This document shows positions 37,328-46,623 of a DNA stretch of 64,000 nucleotides, one piece after another. The position numbers and the translations under genes were made by a program. The notes under the pieces were generated by a model that was not told the origin of the DNA, ran no database searches, and worked only from the letters and a program-made list of their open reading frames with translations. The stretch's first letter is position 1, and each line of letters opens with the position of its first letter. This DNA is from Acinetobacter nosocomialis NIPH 2119 (lineage in GTDB: Bacteria; Pseudomonadota; Gammaproteobacteria; Pseudomonadales; Moraxellaceae). The stretch lies in NCBI RefSeq assembly GCF_000368085.1, contig NZ_KB849239.1, forward strand, positions 447,556 through 511,555, read 5' to 3'.

Positions 37328-38515
37328 TTAGTCTGAACGGGTCACTAACCAATTACTTATTTCAGGCCAAACAAAACTAGGAGCTTGGCTACCTGAAACC
37401 ACCCCCATATGGCCGCCTGGTACGGTTTTGAATGTTTTATCTTTACTACCAATTAAGGTCATAAGGGGTTTAACGGCATCGGCGGTCACAATAATGTCTG
37501 TATCGCCACCCACGGCTAACACTGAACAATCAATATCTTTTAGATGAGCTGTAAGTTCGCCAAACTTAACGACACCTGTTGATAGCTCATTATCAATCCA
37601 GAAACGTAAAATAATGTCACGCATAACGCCGCCTGGATAAGCCAGCATATTGTCTATAAATGAACTAGAGGTGGCGTGGTCAACAATAAATTCTCGGTTA
37701 TCAAGATTTTTTAAAAGCTGCCAATAGGTTTTTAAATTGCCAATTGGGTCCGTTAATTTAAAACCGAGTGTGTTTTGCCAACCATGAATATGAAACACTT
37801 CACTTGGTACATGTTGGCGAATACGAAAAGGGGTGTGCTTACGAACCCACTGTGCAGGTTTGGTCAAGCTTCCATAAAGTTTACCCATATAACCCGCTTT
37901 ATGGGTGTCGATAGGTGAAGCAAGAATAATCAAATTTTTAATATCTTTATCTTTAAATAACGCGGTATAGCAGAGTGAAAGAGCACCACCTAAACTCCAG
38001 CCATGTAAAGAGAGCTGTTGTTGTCCACTATGTATACGAACCTGTTTTAACATTTCAGGCATAAAGACTTTTATATAGGTGCCAAAATTGTATTTTGCCT
38101 GATGTCGGGTTGGTACGCCCCAGTCGATTAAATAGACATCAAAACCTTGAGCTAAAAAGTAACGTATAAGGCTGCGTGTAGGGAACAAATCGTAAATAAG
38201 CATGTTGACTGCTAATGGTGGAACGATGACTAACGGTACGCTGTGTTTAGCTATAGGAGCTTCAGCCTCATTTTTATAGTGACGTAAGCTCATAATTTCA
38301 TGCTTATAAATCACATCAAAAGGTGTTTTTCCTGACAAGGCAATTTGAGGGCCTCTAAAAAACAGATCTGATGCATTGGTCAGCATGTGAGGTATTTTCT
38401 GACCAGCACGCTTTTTAAGTGACGTTTTAATCGACTTCACTTGTGGAACATTCTGTCGAACTTTAAGCAATAAACTCATTGAATATAAAACCTGTAAATA
38501 TTTTGCCCAGAGCAA
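37328..38515 (-). CDS. PhaC-like alpha/beta hydrolase
   Basis: A 395-residue alpha/beta-hydrolase related to class III poly(3-hydroxyalkanoate) synthases: VPLVIVPPLAVNMLIYDLFP, FDVYLIDWGVPTRHQ, and LHGWSLGGALSLCY at the nucleophile elbow. True PHA synthases have Cys in this G-x-C-x-G position; here it is Ser. Late VGGDTDIIVTADA and GGHMGVV supply the Asp and His of the triad. It may be an esterase/depolymerase or acyltransferase rather than a polymerase (inference). No phaA/B/R neighbours are present. ATG further in (residue 13) is an alternative start. Confidence 0.75.
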   Translation of the reverse strand: MLWAKYLQVLYSMSLLLKVRQNVPQVKSIKTSLKKRAGQKIPHMLTNASDLFFRGPQIALSGKTPFDVIYKHEIMSLRHYKNEAEAPIAKHSVPLVIVPPLAVNMLIYDLFPTRSLIRYFLAQGFDVYLIDWGVPTRHQAKYNFGTYIKVFMPEMLKQVRIHSGQQQLSLHGWSLGGALSLCYTALFKDKDIKNLIILASPIDTHKAGYMGKLYGSLTKPAQWVRKHTPFRIRQHVPSEVFHIHGWQNTLGFKLTDPIGNLKTYWQLLKNLDNREFIVDHATSSSFIDNMLAYPGGVMRDIILRFWIDNELSTGVVKFGELTAHLKDIDCSVLAVGGDTDIIVTADAVKPLMTLIGSKDKTFKTVPGGHMGVVSGSQAPSFVWPEISNWLVTRSD

Positions 38516-38841
38516 ATAACGAGCTGGTCTTCGAGGAATATTAACGGGAATAGCAGATGAGTTCAGTGACTTAAAAGACAGGATTTTCTGTTTAAGGTAT
38601 CAAACCCTAAATATCTTTAAATTTTGAATTATTTTATTTAAGCATTTGATATTAATCGTTAAATAAGAATTTATGAACAATTATGTATAAAATATTTAAA
38701 AATTTAAGCTATTTTTAAGAATAGTAAAAAATGTATTGCTAGGGTAATTTTGTAAAGTTTATTTGTGTTTTTTTTACATATGAAAAAATAAAATATAATT
38801 ATTTTACAATCGATTAGAAATGTAATTAGAAAGTAGTATAT
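38516..38841. other. Divergent promoter region between PhaC-like gene and gltS
   Basis: About 325 bp, very AT-rich in the right half, with no open frame. It should hold both promoters. No clear operator or riboswitch was seen. Confidence 0.4.
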
Positions 38842-40077
38842 ATGGAATTTGTTTTTAATGGTTTTTATACACTAATTTCGGCGGTCATCGTTTTATTGTT
38901 GGGCCGCTTTCTTGTTAATCGGATTGATTTTTTAAAACGTTACAATATCCCTGAACCTGTAGCCGGTGGTTTGGTTGCTGCGGTAGTTTCTTTGCTTGTC
39001 CACAGTTTATGGGGGTACAGCATTGTTTTTAGTAGTGAATTACAAACCAGCTTTATGCTCGTGTTCTTTGCTTCAATTGGTTTAAGTGCCAATTTTATGA
39101 AGCTTAAAGAAGGTGGTAGTGCGTTAGTCATCTTCTTAATTTGTGTAGCCTCATTTATTGTTGTGCAAAATGCTGTTGGTATGAGCCTTGCGACATTATT
39201 GGGTTTAGACCCACTTATTGGTTTAATTGCAGGTTCAATTACTTTAACTGGTGGTCATGGTACAGCAGGTGCGTGGGGTGAAATCTTAGAAAGTCAGCAT
39301 GGTATTCAAGGTGCTTTAGCCCTAGGTATGGCGAGTGCGACTTTTGGTTTGATTATTGGCGGTGTGATTGGTGGCCCTTTAGCCAAATTACTTATTAACC
39401 GTTATAGTCTTGCTCAAGCAAAAACTAATGCGGAGATTCACCATCGCGATACGCATGTTGAACAAAATTCAGATGATCTCGCGCCGTTTGAAAACCCGCA
39501 TCAAGTTCGTTTAATTACTGCCGATAATGCAATTACCACACTCGGTATGTTTGCAGCGTGTTTAGCGTTTGCTGAATTTATGACGGGCTTTAGTAAGGGA
39601 ACATGGTTTGAGTTACCAACTTTCGTTTGGGCACTTGGTGGCGGCGTAATCTTAAGAAATATTTTAGAAAGCGTATTGAAAATTGATATTTTCGACCGCG
39701 CGATTGATGTGTTTGGTAATGCATCTTTATCACTTTATTTAGCAATGGCATTGCTTTCATTAAAGCTTTGGCAACTTGCCGACCTAGCTGGCCCGCTTGT
39801 AGTTATTTTAGGTGCTCAAACACTCACCATGGCTTTATATGCTGCATTTGTGACTTTCCGCGTCATGGGGAAAAACTACGATGCGGCAGTATTAGCAGCA
39901 GGTCACTGTGGTTTCGGTATGGGGGCTACACCAACTGCCGTTGCAAATATGCAAGCCATTACCAATATGTATGGTCCATCGCATAAGGCGTTTTTGATTG
40001 TTCCACTTTGTGGCGCATTCTTTGTCGACTTAATTAATGCGACGGTCATTCAGCTCATGTTGAAATTTATTGCTTAA
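38842..40077 (+). CDS. gltS: Sodium/glutamate symporter
   Basis: A 411-residue inner-membrane carrier of the GltS family with about ten hydrophobic segments. Two inverted halves carry the family re-entrant loops: LTGGHGTAGAWGE in the first and CGFGMGATPTAVANMQAI in the second. It imports glutamate with Na+. The length is normal (about 400). A strong terminator follows directly and the gene is monocistronic. Confidence 0.92.
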   Translation: MEFVFNGFYTLISAVIVLLLGRFLVNRIDFLKRYNIPEPVAGGLVAAVVSLLVHSLWGYSIVFSSELQTSFMLVFFASIGLSANFMKLKEGGSALVIFLICVASFIVVQNAVGMSLATLLGLDPLIGLIAGSITLTGGHGTAGAWGEILESQHGIQGALALGMASATFGLIIGGVIGGPLAKLLINRYSLAQAKTNAEIHHRDTHVEQNSDDLAPFENPHQVRLITADNAITTLGMFAACLAFAEFMTGFSKGTWFELPTFVWALGGGVILRNILESVLKIDIFDRAIDVFGNASLSLYLAMALLSLKLWQLADLAGPLVVILGAQTLTMALYAAFVTFRVMGKNYDAAVLAAGHCGFGMGATPTAVANMQAITNMYGPSHKAFLIVPLCGAFFVDLINATVIQLMLKFIA

Positions 40078-40080
40078 TTA

Positions 40081-40105
40081 AAAAAAGCCCGGTAGGGCTT
40101 TTTTT
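40081..40105 (+). terminator. Rho-independent terminator after gltS
   Basis: Stem AAAAAAGCCC/GGGCTTTTTT with a GGTA loop and a T run. Confidence 0.88.
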
Positions 40106-40269
40106 ATGGGTGTTTGTTTATGAATATTTCTTTCCCTGTATAGGCTCAATTTTTATTTCCCGATGATTTAAGCCATTTTATTTTTAGGATGCTTTTTCTC
40201 AAAACTAGTAATCGCCCTTACACCAAGTTTCACATAGAATAAATTGCAGATAAATAAAATGAGAAATGT

Positions 40270-42105
40270 ATGAGCTCAGAAGCACATTCAATAAGCTTAG
40301 TTGCTCCAGTAGTGTTATTGGCAGCTGCTGTCATTGCAGTCCCTATTTTTAAACGCATTGGTTTGGGTTCAGTATTAGGTTATTTAATCGCAGGACTGAT
40401 TATTGGCCCATTTGGTTTTGCATTTTTTCAAGATTCCACAGCAATTTTACATATTGCCGAGTTGGGAATAGTGATGTACCTCTTTGTGATTGGTTTAGAA
40501 ATGCAACCATCACATTTGTGGAGCCTTAGACGAGAAATTTTTGGTCTTGGTACGTTGCAGATCATTATTTGTGCGTTAGCTTTGACTGGCGTAGGGCTAT
40601 TGTTTGGTTTCACATGGCAAGTCGCTTTTATTGGCGCGGCAGGGTTTGTACTAACCTCGACTGCGATTGTGATGCAGTTATTGGGCGATCGGGGTGACTT
40701 GACTCAACCACGTGGGCAAAAAATTGTAGCCATCTTACTTTTTGAAGATTTATTAATTGTGCCACTACTGGCTATTGTTGCTTTTATGGCACCAAATCAT
40801 GTAGTCGAAAGCACATCTGTACGTCTGGAAAACATTGGAATTGGTTTACTGGCAATTGCAGGTCTCATTGCGGCAGGCTATTGGTTACTTAATCCGTTAT
40901 TTAGACTCTTGGCCGCTGCTAAAGCGCGAGAAGTCATGACGGCCGCAGCTTTACTGGTTGTGTTGGGTGCGGCATTGCTCATGCAAGTCAGTGGTTTGAC
41001 TATGGCAATGGGAGCTTTCTTGGCGGGTGTACTTTTATCTGAATCAACGTTTAGACATCAAATTGAAGCCGATATTGAGCCATTCCGAGGAATTTTACTG
41101 GGTCTCTTTTTCCTTGGTGTTGGCATGTCACTGGACTTATCAGTGGTTGCTCAAAACTGGCAACTCATTGTAAGTGGCGTAGTGGCCCTGATGTTTGTTA
41201 AAGCGCTCATGATTTATATTGTCGCTCGAGTAACCAAAAGTCCTCATACAGAAGCATTAGACCGTGCTTTACTGATGGCTCAAGGGGGAGAGTTTGCCTT
41301 TGTACTTTTCTCTGCTGCATTAAGTGCCCAAGTTATTGATAGTACTGTCAAATCTAACTTAACTGCGATTGTTGTACTTTCAATGGTATTGACTCCAATT
41401 GTCGGTATTATTTTTAAACGATTTACTCAAGCTAAAGCAAAGGTTTCATTGGAAGACATCAATATTGCTGATGGACTAAGCGGTAGTGTTTTAATGATTG
41501 GCTTCGGGCGCTTTGGGCAGGTCACCAGTCAATTACTGTTGGCAAGAGGCGTAGATGTCACCATTATTGATAATAATACCGACATGATTCGAAACGCTGA
41601 AAAGTTTGGTTTTAAAATTTATTATGGGGATGGCTGTCGCTTAGATATTTTACATGCTTCCGGTGCTGCAACAGCACAGGCGATTGTGGTGTGTGTAGAT
41701 AGTAAGGAAACGACTAATCGAATTGTTGAATTGGTTACTCACGAATTTCCTTTGGCAAAATTATTAGTCCGTTCATATGACCGTGAGCATTCACTGCATT
41801 TAGTCAAACAAAAAGTAGACTTTATGATCCGTGAAACGTTTGAATCTGCGATTAAGTTTGGTGGAGTGATTTTACAAGAACTTGGTGTAGATGAAGACGA
41901 AGTAGAAAGAATTACCGAGGAAATACGTGATCTTGATAATGAACGCTTTGAGACTGAAATCGCAGCAGATGACGTAAATGCAGGAGTAGGTATGCAATAT
42001 ACCCATACTTATCATCCAAGACCAACTGCACCATTGATTCGACCAAAGCGGGAAGGACGTATTCTAAATAAAGATAATGCCTCAGAGAATGAGGGAACTG
42101 ATTAG
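40270..42105 (+). CDS. CPA2-family K+/H+ antiporter with TrkA-N domain (KefB/KefC-like)
   Basis: A 611-residue protein. The first roughly 380 residues form about 12 membrane helices with the CPA2 signature GLEMQPSHLW and the helix-5 region LLFEDLLIVPLLA, where the acidic residue carries the proton. Residues about 405-520 are a Rossmann TrkA-N/KTN domain (VLMIGFGRFGQVTSQLL and IIDNNTDMI). Such proteins release K+ in exchange for H+, gated by nucleotide or glutathione adducts. No KefF/KefG-type ancillary gene is adjacent, so control by glutathione adducts is not proven. Confidence 0.88.
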   Translation: MSSEAHSISLVAPVVLLAAAVIAVPIFKRIGLGSVLGYLIAGLIIGPFGFAFFQDSTAILHIAELGIVMYLFVIGLEMQPSHLWSLRREIFGLGTLQIIICALALTGVGLLFGFTWQVAFIGAAGFVLTSTAIVMQLLGDRGDLTQPRGQKIVAILLFEDLLIVPLLAIVAFMAPNHVVESTSVRLENIGIGLLAIAGLIAAGYWLLNPLFRLLAAAKAREVMTAAALLVVLGAALLMQVSGLTMAMGAFLAGVLLSESTFRHQIEADIEPFRGILLGLFFLGVGMSLDLSVVAQNWQLIVSGVVALMFVKALMIYIVARVTKSPHTEALDRALLMAQGGEFAFVLFSAALSAQVIDSTVKSNLTAIVVLSMVLTPIVGIIFKRFTQAKAKVSLEDINIADGLSGSVLMIGFGRFGQVTSQLLLARGVDVTIIDNNTDMIRNAEKFGFKIYYGDGCRLDILHASGAATAQAIVVCVDSKETTNRIVELVTHEFPLAKLLVRSYDREHSLHLVKQKVDFMIRETFESAIKFGGVILQELGVDEDEVERITEEIRDLDNERFETEIAADDVNAGVGMQYTHTYHPRPTAPLIRPKREGRILNKDNASENEGTD

Positions 42106-42112
42106 TTATAAC

Positions 42113-42152
42113 GCTCAGTAATGGCTTTAAAAGAACTTTTACTGAGCTTTTC
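42113..42152 (+). terminator. Rho-independent terminator after the antiporter gene
   Basis: Stem GCTCAGTAA/TTACTGAGC with a 17-nt loop and a short T run. Confidence 0.7.
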
Positions 42153-42244
42153 TATAGGAGGAAGTACCTAACAACGAAGTCCTCCATTTACCAATCAAAC
42201 TGTCTTACTTTAGTAAGTTAAATGGCTAATCATATTAAGTTAAC

Positions 42245-43078
42245 CTAGAGATGCTCTAAGGCTGTGCCTTTAACAGGATTTCTGCGCCAGTAGTAAGGCT
42301 GTAAAAATCTAAGGAAAAGTTTCCAAGGTGTTATCCATGCGATTCGACGGTTAGCTTTTTTATTTTGAATAATTTGTTTTGCTAAATACGCACAAACAAC
42401 TTCAGGAGGGTCAATTACAAAAAAGAATAAGCGTTTCATCTTTTTCCAGTTTTGTATATTGCCATGGGTCCAAGATGAAACTAACAAGTCGGTTGCTACC
42501 ATACCCGGGCTGAGAGTACCAGTTAAGATAGGAGTCGACTTAGTCTCTTTATAAAGTGCTTTACTAAAATAACTTACCGCCCGTTTAGTTGTCGCGTAGG
42601 CAGTCATTCCAGCACTCCATTCGCCATTGCTTCCCCAACCTTCCATGTTAAAGATTTGGCCATAACCTTGTTTAAGCATGCCTTTTAGAGCTACTTGCGA
42701 ACCGAGCATTGTGCCTAAAATATTAGTCGATATGGTTGTTTTCAATTCATCTGGTTGAAGGTCAATGAGCTCTTTTGTAGGGTGGCAACTACCTGCATTA
42801 TTAATCCATACATTAACTTGCCCAAAATGCTGAATTGCTCGATCCCACAGTGTTTGTACATCAGCAATTTGTGTCACATTGCAGCATAAACCAATAAATT
42901 TCTCTTTATTGAAATGAGTTTCTAAATGAGACAGGGCATGATTAAGATGCTCAACATTTCGTCCCGCTATTACAACGGAACAACCAAGATCTAAAAAAGC
43001 ATGGGCAAGTGCTAAACCAATACCCTTTGTACTTCCAGTAATGACTACACAACCAGCTTCACAGTTAGATAAACTCAT
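42245..43078 (-). CDS. Short-chain dehydrogenase/reductase
   Basis: A 277-residue classical SDR. TGSTKGIGLALAHAF is the NAD(P)-binding glycine motif, NNAGS follows in strand beta-4 context, and YATTKRA is the catalytic Y-x3-K. The family oxidises or reduces alcohols/ketones; substrate unknown. The C-terminus is basic and extended (RIAWITPWKLFLRFLQPYYWRR), perhaps membrane-touching. It lies 46 bp downstream of the DoxX-like gene on the same strand, suggesting a two-gene operon. Confidence 0.87.
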   Translation of the reverse strand: MSLSNCEAGCVVITGSTKGIGLALAHAFLDLGCSVVIAGRNVEHLNHALSHLETHFNKEKFIGLCCNVTQIADVQTLWDRAIQHFGQVNVWINNAGSCHPTKELIDLQPDELKTTISTNILGTMLGSQVALKGMLKQGYGQIFNMEGWGSNGEWSAGMTAYATTKRAVSYFSKALYKETKSTPILTGTLSPGMVATDLLVSSWTHGNIQNWKKMKRLFFFVIDPPEVVCAYLAKQIIQNKKANRRIAWITPWKLFLRFLQPYYWRRNPVKGTALEHL

Positions 43079-43124
43079 TGAAATCTCTATAAATTTTTAA
43101 AACTCAAAGCTATTGAGCAATTTT

Positions 43125-43511
43125 TCATAAATGAGCGGTTTGCTCTTTTAATAAAAGCAGATAAATAATCGATAAACTTATCATCGAAATATTCATTACG
43201 ATAGGGTTATAAGGTGAAATAAGTGTAGAGGGTATTAAAAAACCAATTAACAGCAGTAAACCCAATAATCCTAAAATACTTAAATAATGAATATATTTGT
43301 GAGGAGAGAAAAGAAATAATAAACCAAAAATCACTTCAGCTATACCACTGCCACGACCTGCAAGTTTTGCATAATCAAAAGAAAGTCCTATCGTTTGCCA
43401 GACAAAAATTTCATCAGAGTTAATAAAAATGATTTTAGGAACGACGCCTTGATAAATCCATAAGAAAGCGAGTACAAAGTTTATAAATTTTAACGCTTTA
43501 GCATTACCCAT
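43125..43511 (-). CDS. DoxX-like membrane protein
   Basis: A 128-residue protein with four membrane helices. LAFLWIYQGVVPKI near the N-terminus and AGRGSGIAEVIFGLLFLF match the DoxX-like family (DoxX_3 type). Function unknown. It heads a probable operon with the SDR gene; the next gene upstream on this strand is a TetR regulator separated by a terminator. Confidence 0.8.
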   Translation of the reverse strand: MGNAKALKFINFVLAFLWIYQGVVPKIIFINSDEIFVWQTIGLSFDYAKLAGRGSGIAEVIFGLLFLFSPHKYIHYLSILGLLGLLLLIGFLIPSTLISPYNPIVMNISMISLSIIYLLLLKEQTAHL

Positions 43512-43687
43512 TGAGACTCTCTAAAAGTTCAAAATTCTATTTTCATCATAGTAACTATTATGTTTCGATTTAAATTTTTCTTCAATAAAAATGAAATTTG
43601 GTTTGTTTTTTTAATCATTTTTTGATTGTTATTTTTTAAGAATATTATTGTATAGAATACGACTAATCTATTTATGTTTTTTTATTA

Positions 43688-43714
43688 AAACATAGGAGAA
43701 GTGCTCCTATGTTT
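43688..43714 (-). terminator. Terminator after the leftward TetR gene
   Basis: A perfect 11-bp stem AAACATAGGAG/CTCCTATGTTT with a 5-nt loop, followed on the minus strand by TTTTAATAAAAAAA. Confidence 0.7.
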
Positions 43715-43720
43715 CTAAAT

Positions 43721-44359
43721 TTATGGTTCACTCACTAATCTTGATATATTTTTTAAAATTATATTTCTTAGAAATTCTTTATAATATTCATCTGTGTTTT
43801 TATTTGAATGTTGAACTAAATATCCATTAAGTTGGGTAATTATAATAATAGCTCTTTCTTTATATTCTTCTGAAGATATTTCACTATGAATGGGAAGTAT
43901 AATTTTATATATCAGTTCGAAATTATACTTTTGTATCATTGACAAAAAATCGTAAACATAGGGGAGATGGTCTGAAATAGAAAACACCTCTTTAAATGTA
44001 TGAGTAATGATCGGTTGTTCTATTTCATACATTATATTGGTGATAATATTCATAAACCGATGTAAAGGAGGTTCATTCACATTTAAATTAATTAAAATTT
44101 CAATCCGCTGTATGTAGTCACAAATTAATTTATTAAGTAAAGCTTTTAATAAAAGATCTTTGTTTTTGAAATAATGCTGTAGGGTACTTAAACTAATATT
44201 AGATTGGGTGGCAACTCCTCTCATACTAAAACCAGAATAACCTTTCGTAAGAAAAACTATTTCAGCATTTTTTAAGATTTGCTTTATTCTTTCTTGCCCT
44301 TTTAGTGTAGTAAAGGACTTCTTTATTTGTATAGTATCAAAGGTATCAATTTTGATCAT
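43721..44359 (-). CDS. TetR-family transcriptional regulator
   Basis: A 212-residue protein. The helix-turn-helix is at residues 22-70 (GFSMRGVATQSNISLSTLQHYFKNKD). The rest is the helical ligand-binding and dimer domain. It is transcribed away from csuA/B. Four palindromes (44454-44571) lie in front of its start and may be its operator, giving autoregulation and perhaps control of neighbours (inference). The start is provisional; the N-terminal extension of about 15 residues is longer than usual. Confidence 0.85.
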   Translation of the reverse strand: MIKIDTFDTIQIKKSFTTLKGQERIKQILKNAEIVFLTKGYSGFSMRGVATQSNISLSTLQHYFKNKDLLLKALLNKLICDYIQRIEILINLNVNEPPLHRFMNIITNIMYEIEQPIITHTFKEVFSISDHLPYVYDFLSMIQKYNFELIYKIILPIHSEISSEEYKERAIIIITQLNGYLVQHSNKNTDEYYKEFLRNIILKNISRLVSEP

Positions 44360-44453
44360 TATCCAGCCTGTAAGTACTATTTAAAAAAGGCATTCTAAAC
44401 CATGAAATTAGAAAAATATAAATAAAATATTTAAATTCTATTAAACTAAATAT

Positions 44454-44571
44454 AGGTCATATGACCTATATTTTTATAATTTAGGTCAGGCGACCCAATC
44501 TAAAATTAAAAAATAGGTCGAGCGACTTAATTCCTTTTCTTTAGAAATAGTTTAAATAGGTCATTTGACCT
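44454..44571. promoter_or_regulatory. Array of four palindromic operator-like sites
   Basis: Four related 14-mers: AGGTCATATGACCT (44454-44467), AGGTCAGGCGACCC (44483-44496), AGGTCGAGCGACTT (44515-44528) and AGGTCATTTGACCT (44558-44571). The consensus is AGGTC-N4-GACCT. The outer two are perfect palindromes and the inner two imperfect. Centres are spaced 29, 32 and 43 bp. They sit 95-212 bp before the TetR start and about 365-480 bp before csuA/B. Confidence 0.75.
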
Positions 44572-44935
44572 ATTTAAATAAGAATAAATAGTGTTCAATT
44601 TTACATAGTCTATAAATGATTGTATTTGAATAAATATTGACTAATTTTTATTTAAAGAGTGATATTTGTTTTTTTTGATTTTCAGTCATTTTTATAAAGT
44701 AGGGGTGGGTATTTAATCTTGTTTTTTAATGGTCTTTAGAAAAAGAATTTTAAATAAGTAAACATAGTCTTTTTGTAATGTATGTATACAAGTTAAATAA
44801 TTGTTATTAAATTGTGAAAAGAATCACACAATAGTAAAAGATAGTTTGTTTTATATATAAAACAAATTAGCCGTATTTTATTTATCAAGTTTGATTCATT
44901 TTGTTCTACAAATCTAATCATTATATATGTAGGTT

Positions 44936-45478
44936 ATGAATATGAAAAACATTCAGAAATCACTTCTTGCAGCATTAATAGTTGCTGGTTATGCGGTAAA
45001 TACTCAAGCAGCTGTTACTGGACAGGTTGACGTTAAATTAAATATCTCGACAGGCTGTACTGTAGGTGGTAGTCAAACTGAAGGAAATATGAACAAGTTT
45101 GGTACTTTAGATTTTGGTAAAACTTCCGGTACTTGGAACAACGTATTAACGGCTGAAGTTGCTTCAGCTGCAACAGGTGGCAATATTTCTGTAACTTGTG
45201 ACGGCACAGATCCTGTTGATTTTACAGTCGCAATTGATGGTGGTGAACGTACAGACCGTACTTTAAAAAATACTGCTTCTGCTGATGTAGTTGCATATAA
45301 CGTTTACCGTGATGCTGCACGTACAAACCTCTATGTTGTGAACCAACCACAACAGTTCACTACAGTGAGTGGACAAGCTACAGCGGTGCCAATTTTCGGT
45401 GCAATTGCACCAAATACAGGTACAGCAAAAGCACAAGGTGATTATAAAGATACTCTATTAGTCACTGTAAATTTCTAA
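44936..45478 (+). CDS. csuA/B: Csu pilus major subunit CsuA/B
   Basis: A 180-residue pilin with a signal peptide ending at TQA-AV and a spore-coat-U (SCPU) domain with paired Cys (STGCTV and SVTCDG). Nearly identical to A. baumannii CsuA/B as I remember it. It polymerises into the rod of the archaic chaperone-usher Csu pilus that mediates attachment to plastic and biofilm formation. ATG 44936 or 44942 are both possible. A terminator-like hairpin follows and may raise the ratio of this subunit to downstream products. About 575 bp upstream are non-coding. Confidence 0.95.
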   Translation: MNMKNIQKSLLAALIVAGYAVNTQAAVTGQVDVKLNISTGCTVGGSQTEGNMNKFGTLDFGKTSGTWNNVLTAEVASAATGGNISVTCDGTDPVDFTVAIDGGERTDRTLKNTASADVVAYNVYRDAARTNLYVVNQPQQFTTVSGQATAVPIFGAIAPNTGTAKAQGDYKDTLLVTVNF

Positions 45479-45505
45479 ATATAAAAAGAAATAATTAATT
45501 GAGTG

Positions 45506-45540
45506 ACAGGTTTACTCAGAGACGAGTGAACCTGTTTTAA
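45506..45540 (+). terminator. Partial terminator between csuA/B and csuA
   Basis: A 12-bp stem ACAGGTTTACTC/GAGTGAACCTGT (one T-G wobble) with a 6-nt loop and a short T run, placed after the major pilin gene and inside the operon. Confidence 0.65.
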
Positions 45541-45551
45541 ATGGAGGGAAG

Positions 45552-46100
45552 ATGATATTCAATCGCGGTTCAGCATTTATATTTTCATATTTTTTAATTA
45601 CTTCATTAAATGCGGGTGAAATTGGAGCTAAATTAACAAGTCAAATTGAATTATTACCTTCTTGTTCTATCAATAATAAAGTTGTAGAAAATAATACAGC
45701 AAATTTAAATTTTGGATCTGTAGATTTTGGAGAAGCTACAACTGCTTTTAATGGGGTGTTGGAAGCAAGTTTAATAAATAACGGAAATTCCGGCTTACAA
45801 ATACAATGTGCTGGTATTTCAACTGTAAAAATAATATTTGGATCTGGAAATAATGATAGTAAAGTTCCTATTTCATTCTCACAAAATTATTATCATGCAT
45901 TAAGTAATGGTAAAGATTTTATCGCTTATAATTTACTCTATGGTTTAAATAAACAAGTCATTAGAGCAAATGATGTTTTTATACTTAATGATATGAATAC
46001 TAAAAAGAATATCGATATTTTTGGTCAAGCTGTACATGATGGTAGTGGTATATCTAAGGGTGAATATAAAGATATAGTACCAATTACAATTGAGTTTTAA
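45552..46100 (+). CDS. csuA: Csu pilus minor subunit CsuA
   Basis: A 182-residue SCPU-domain protein. The N-terminal hydrophobic stretch (FIFSYFLITSLNA) is a signal peptide, and the Cys pair SCSI and IQCAGIS matches the fold of the major pilin. It is a minor subunit of the Csu pilus between tip and rod. RBS GGAGGGAAG precedes the ATG. It ends next to csuB. Confidence 0.92.
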   Translation: MIFNRGSAFIFSYFLITSLNAGEIGAKLTSQIELLPSCSINNKVVENNTANLNFGSVDFGEATTAFNGVLEASLINNGNSGLQIQCAGISTVKIIFGSGNNDSKVPISFSQNYYHALSNGKDFIAYNLLYGLNKQVIRANDVFILNDMNTKKNIDIFGQAVHDGSGISKGEYKDIVPITIEF

Positions 46101-46104
46101 GAAA

Positions 46105-46623
46105 ATGAAATTTTTTTATTTTAAGGCAATGTTGTTGCTATCTATGAGTCAACTTATATATGCAGCTGATCCTCAATTAAATTCGAGTTTTAAAGTTCAA
46201 GCTAAAATTGAAAATGGTTGTTCGATAGATAATGTCGAACAAAAGATTGATTTTGGTCAATACTCGGCTTTATCAAAAGATAAAGTGGTTGCTAGTATTA
46301 TAAATAGTAAAAGTTCTTGGAATATACGCTGTACAGAAAGTTTACCTGTAAGTATTTCTATAGATGGTGGTGAAAATCTACAAAATAATATAAGGCGAAT
46401 GAGAAATAGCTCATCTTCTAATTATCTACCTTACAAATTATATAATTCGAGTAGTTTGGCTAGTGAATATGTAGTTGGTAATAAATATTTATTGCCTGCT
46501 ACAACACCTACAAACCGTCTAGCAAATTTTGAAATATATGGTGTCGTTGATTTAGAAAATAATAATGAATCACATGCGGCTGGAATTTATAAAGATACTG
46601 TTTCAATAATGATTACATGGTGA
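46105..46623 (+). CDS. csuB: Csu pilus minor subunit CsuB
   Basis: A 172-residue SCPU-domain protein with signal peptide MKFFYFKAMLLLSMSQLIYA. Cys pair NGCSID and IRCTES. ATG 46105 is preferred over TTG 46090 because it gives a clean signal peptide and the remembered CsuB length. Minor pilus subunit, donated to the usher as a CsuC complex. Its stop overlaps the start region of csuC. Confidence 0.9.
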   Translation: MKFFYFKAMLLLSMSQLIYAADPQLNSSFKVQAKIENGCSIDNVEQKIDFGQYSALSKDKVVASIINSKSSWNIRCTESLPVSISIDGGENLQNNIRRMRNSSSSNYLPYKLYNSSSLASEYVVGNKYLLPATTPTNRLANFEIYGVVDLENNNESHAAGIYKDTVSIMITW

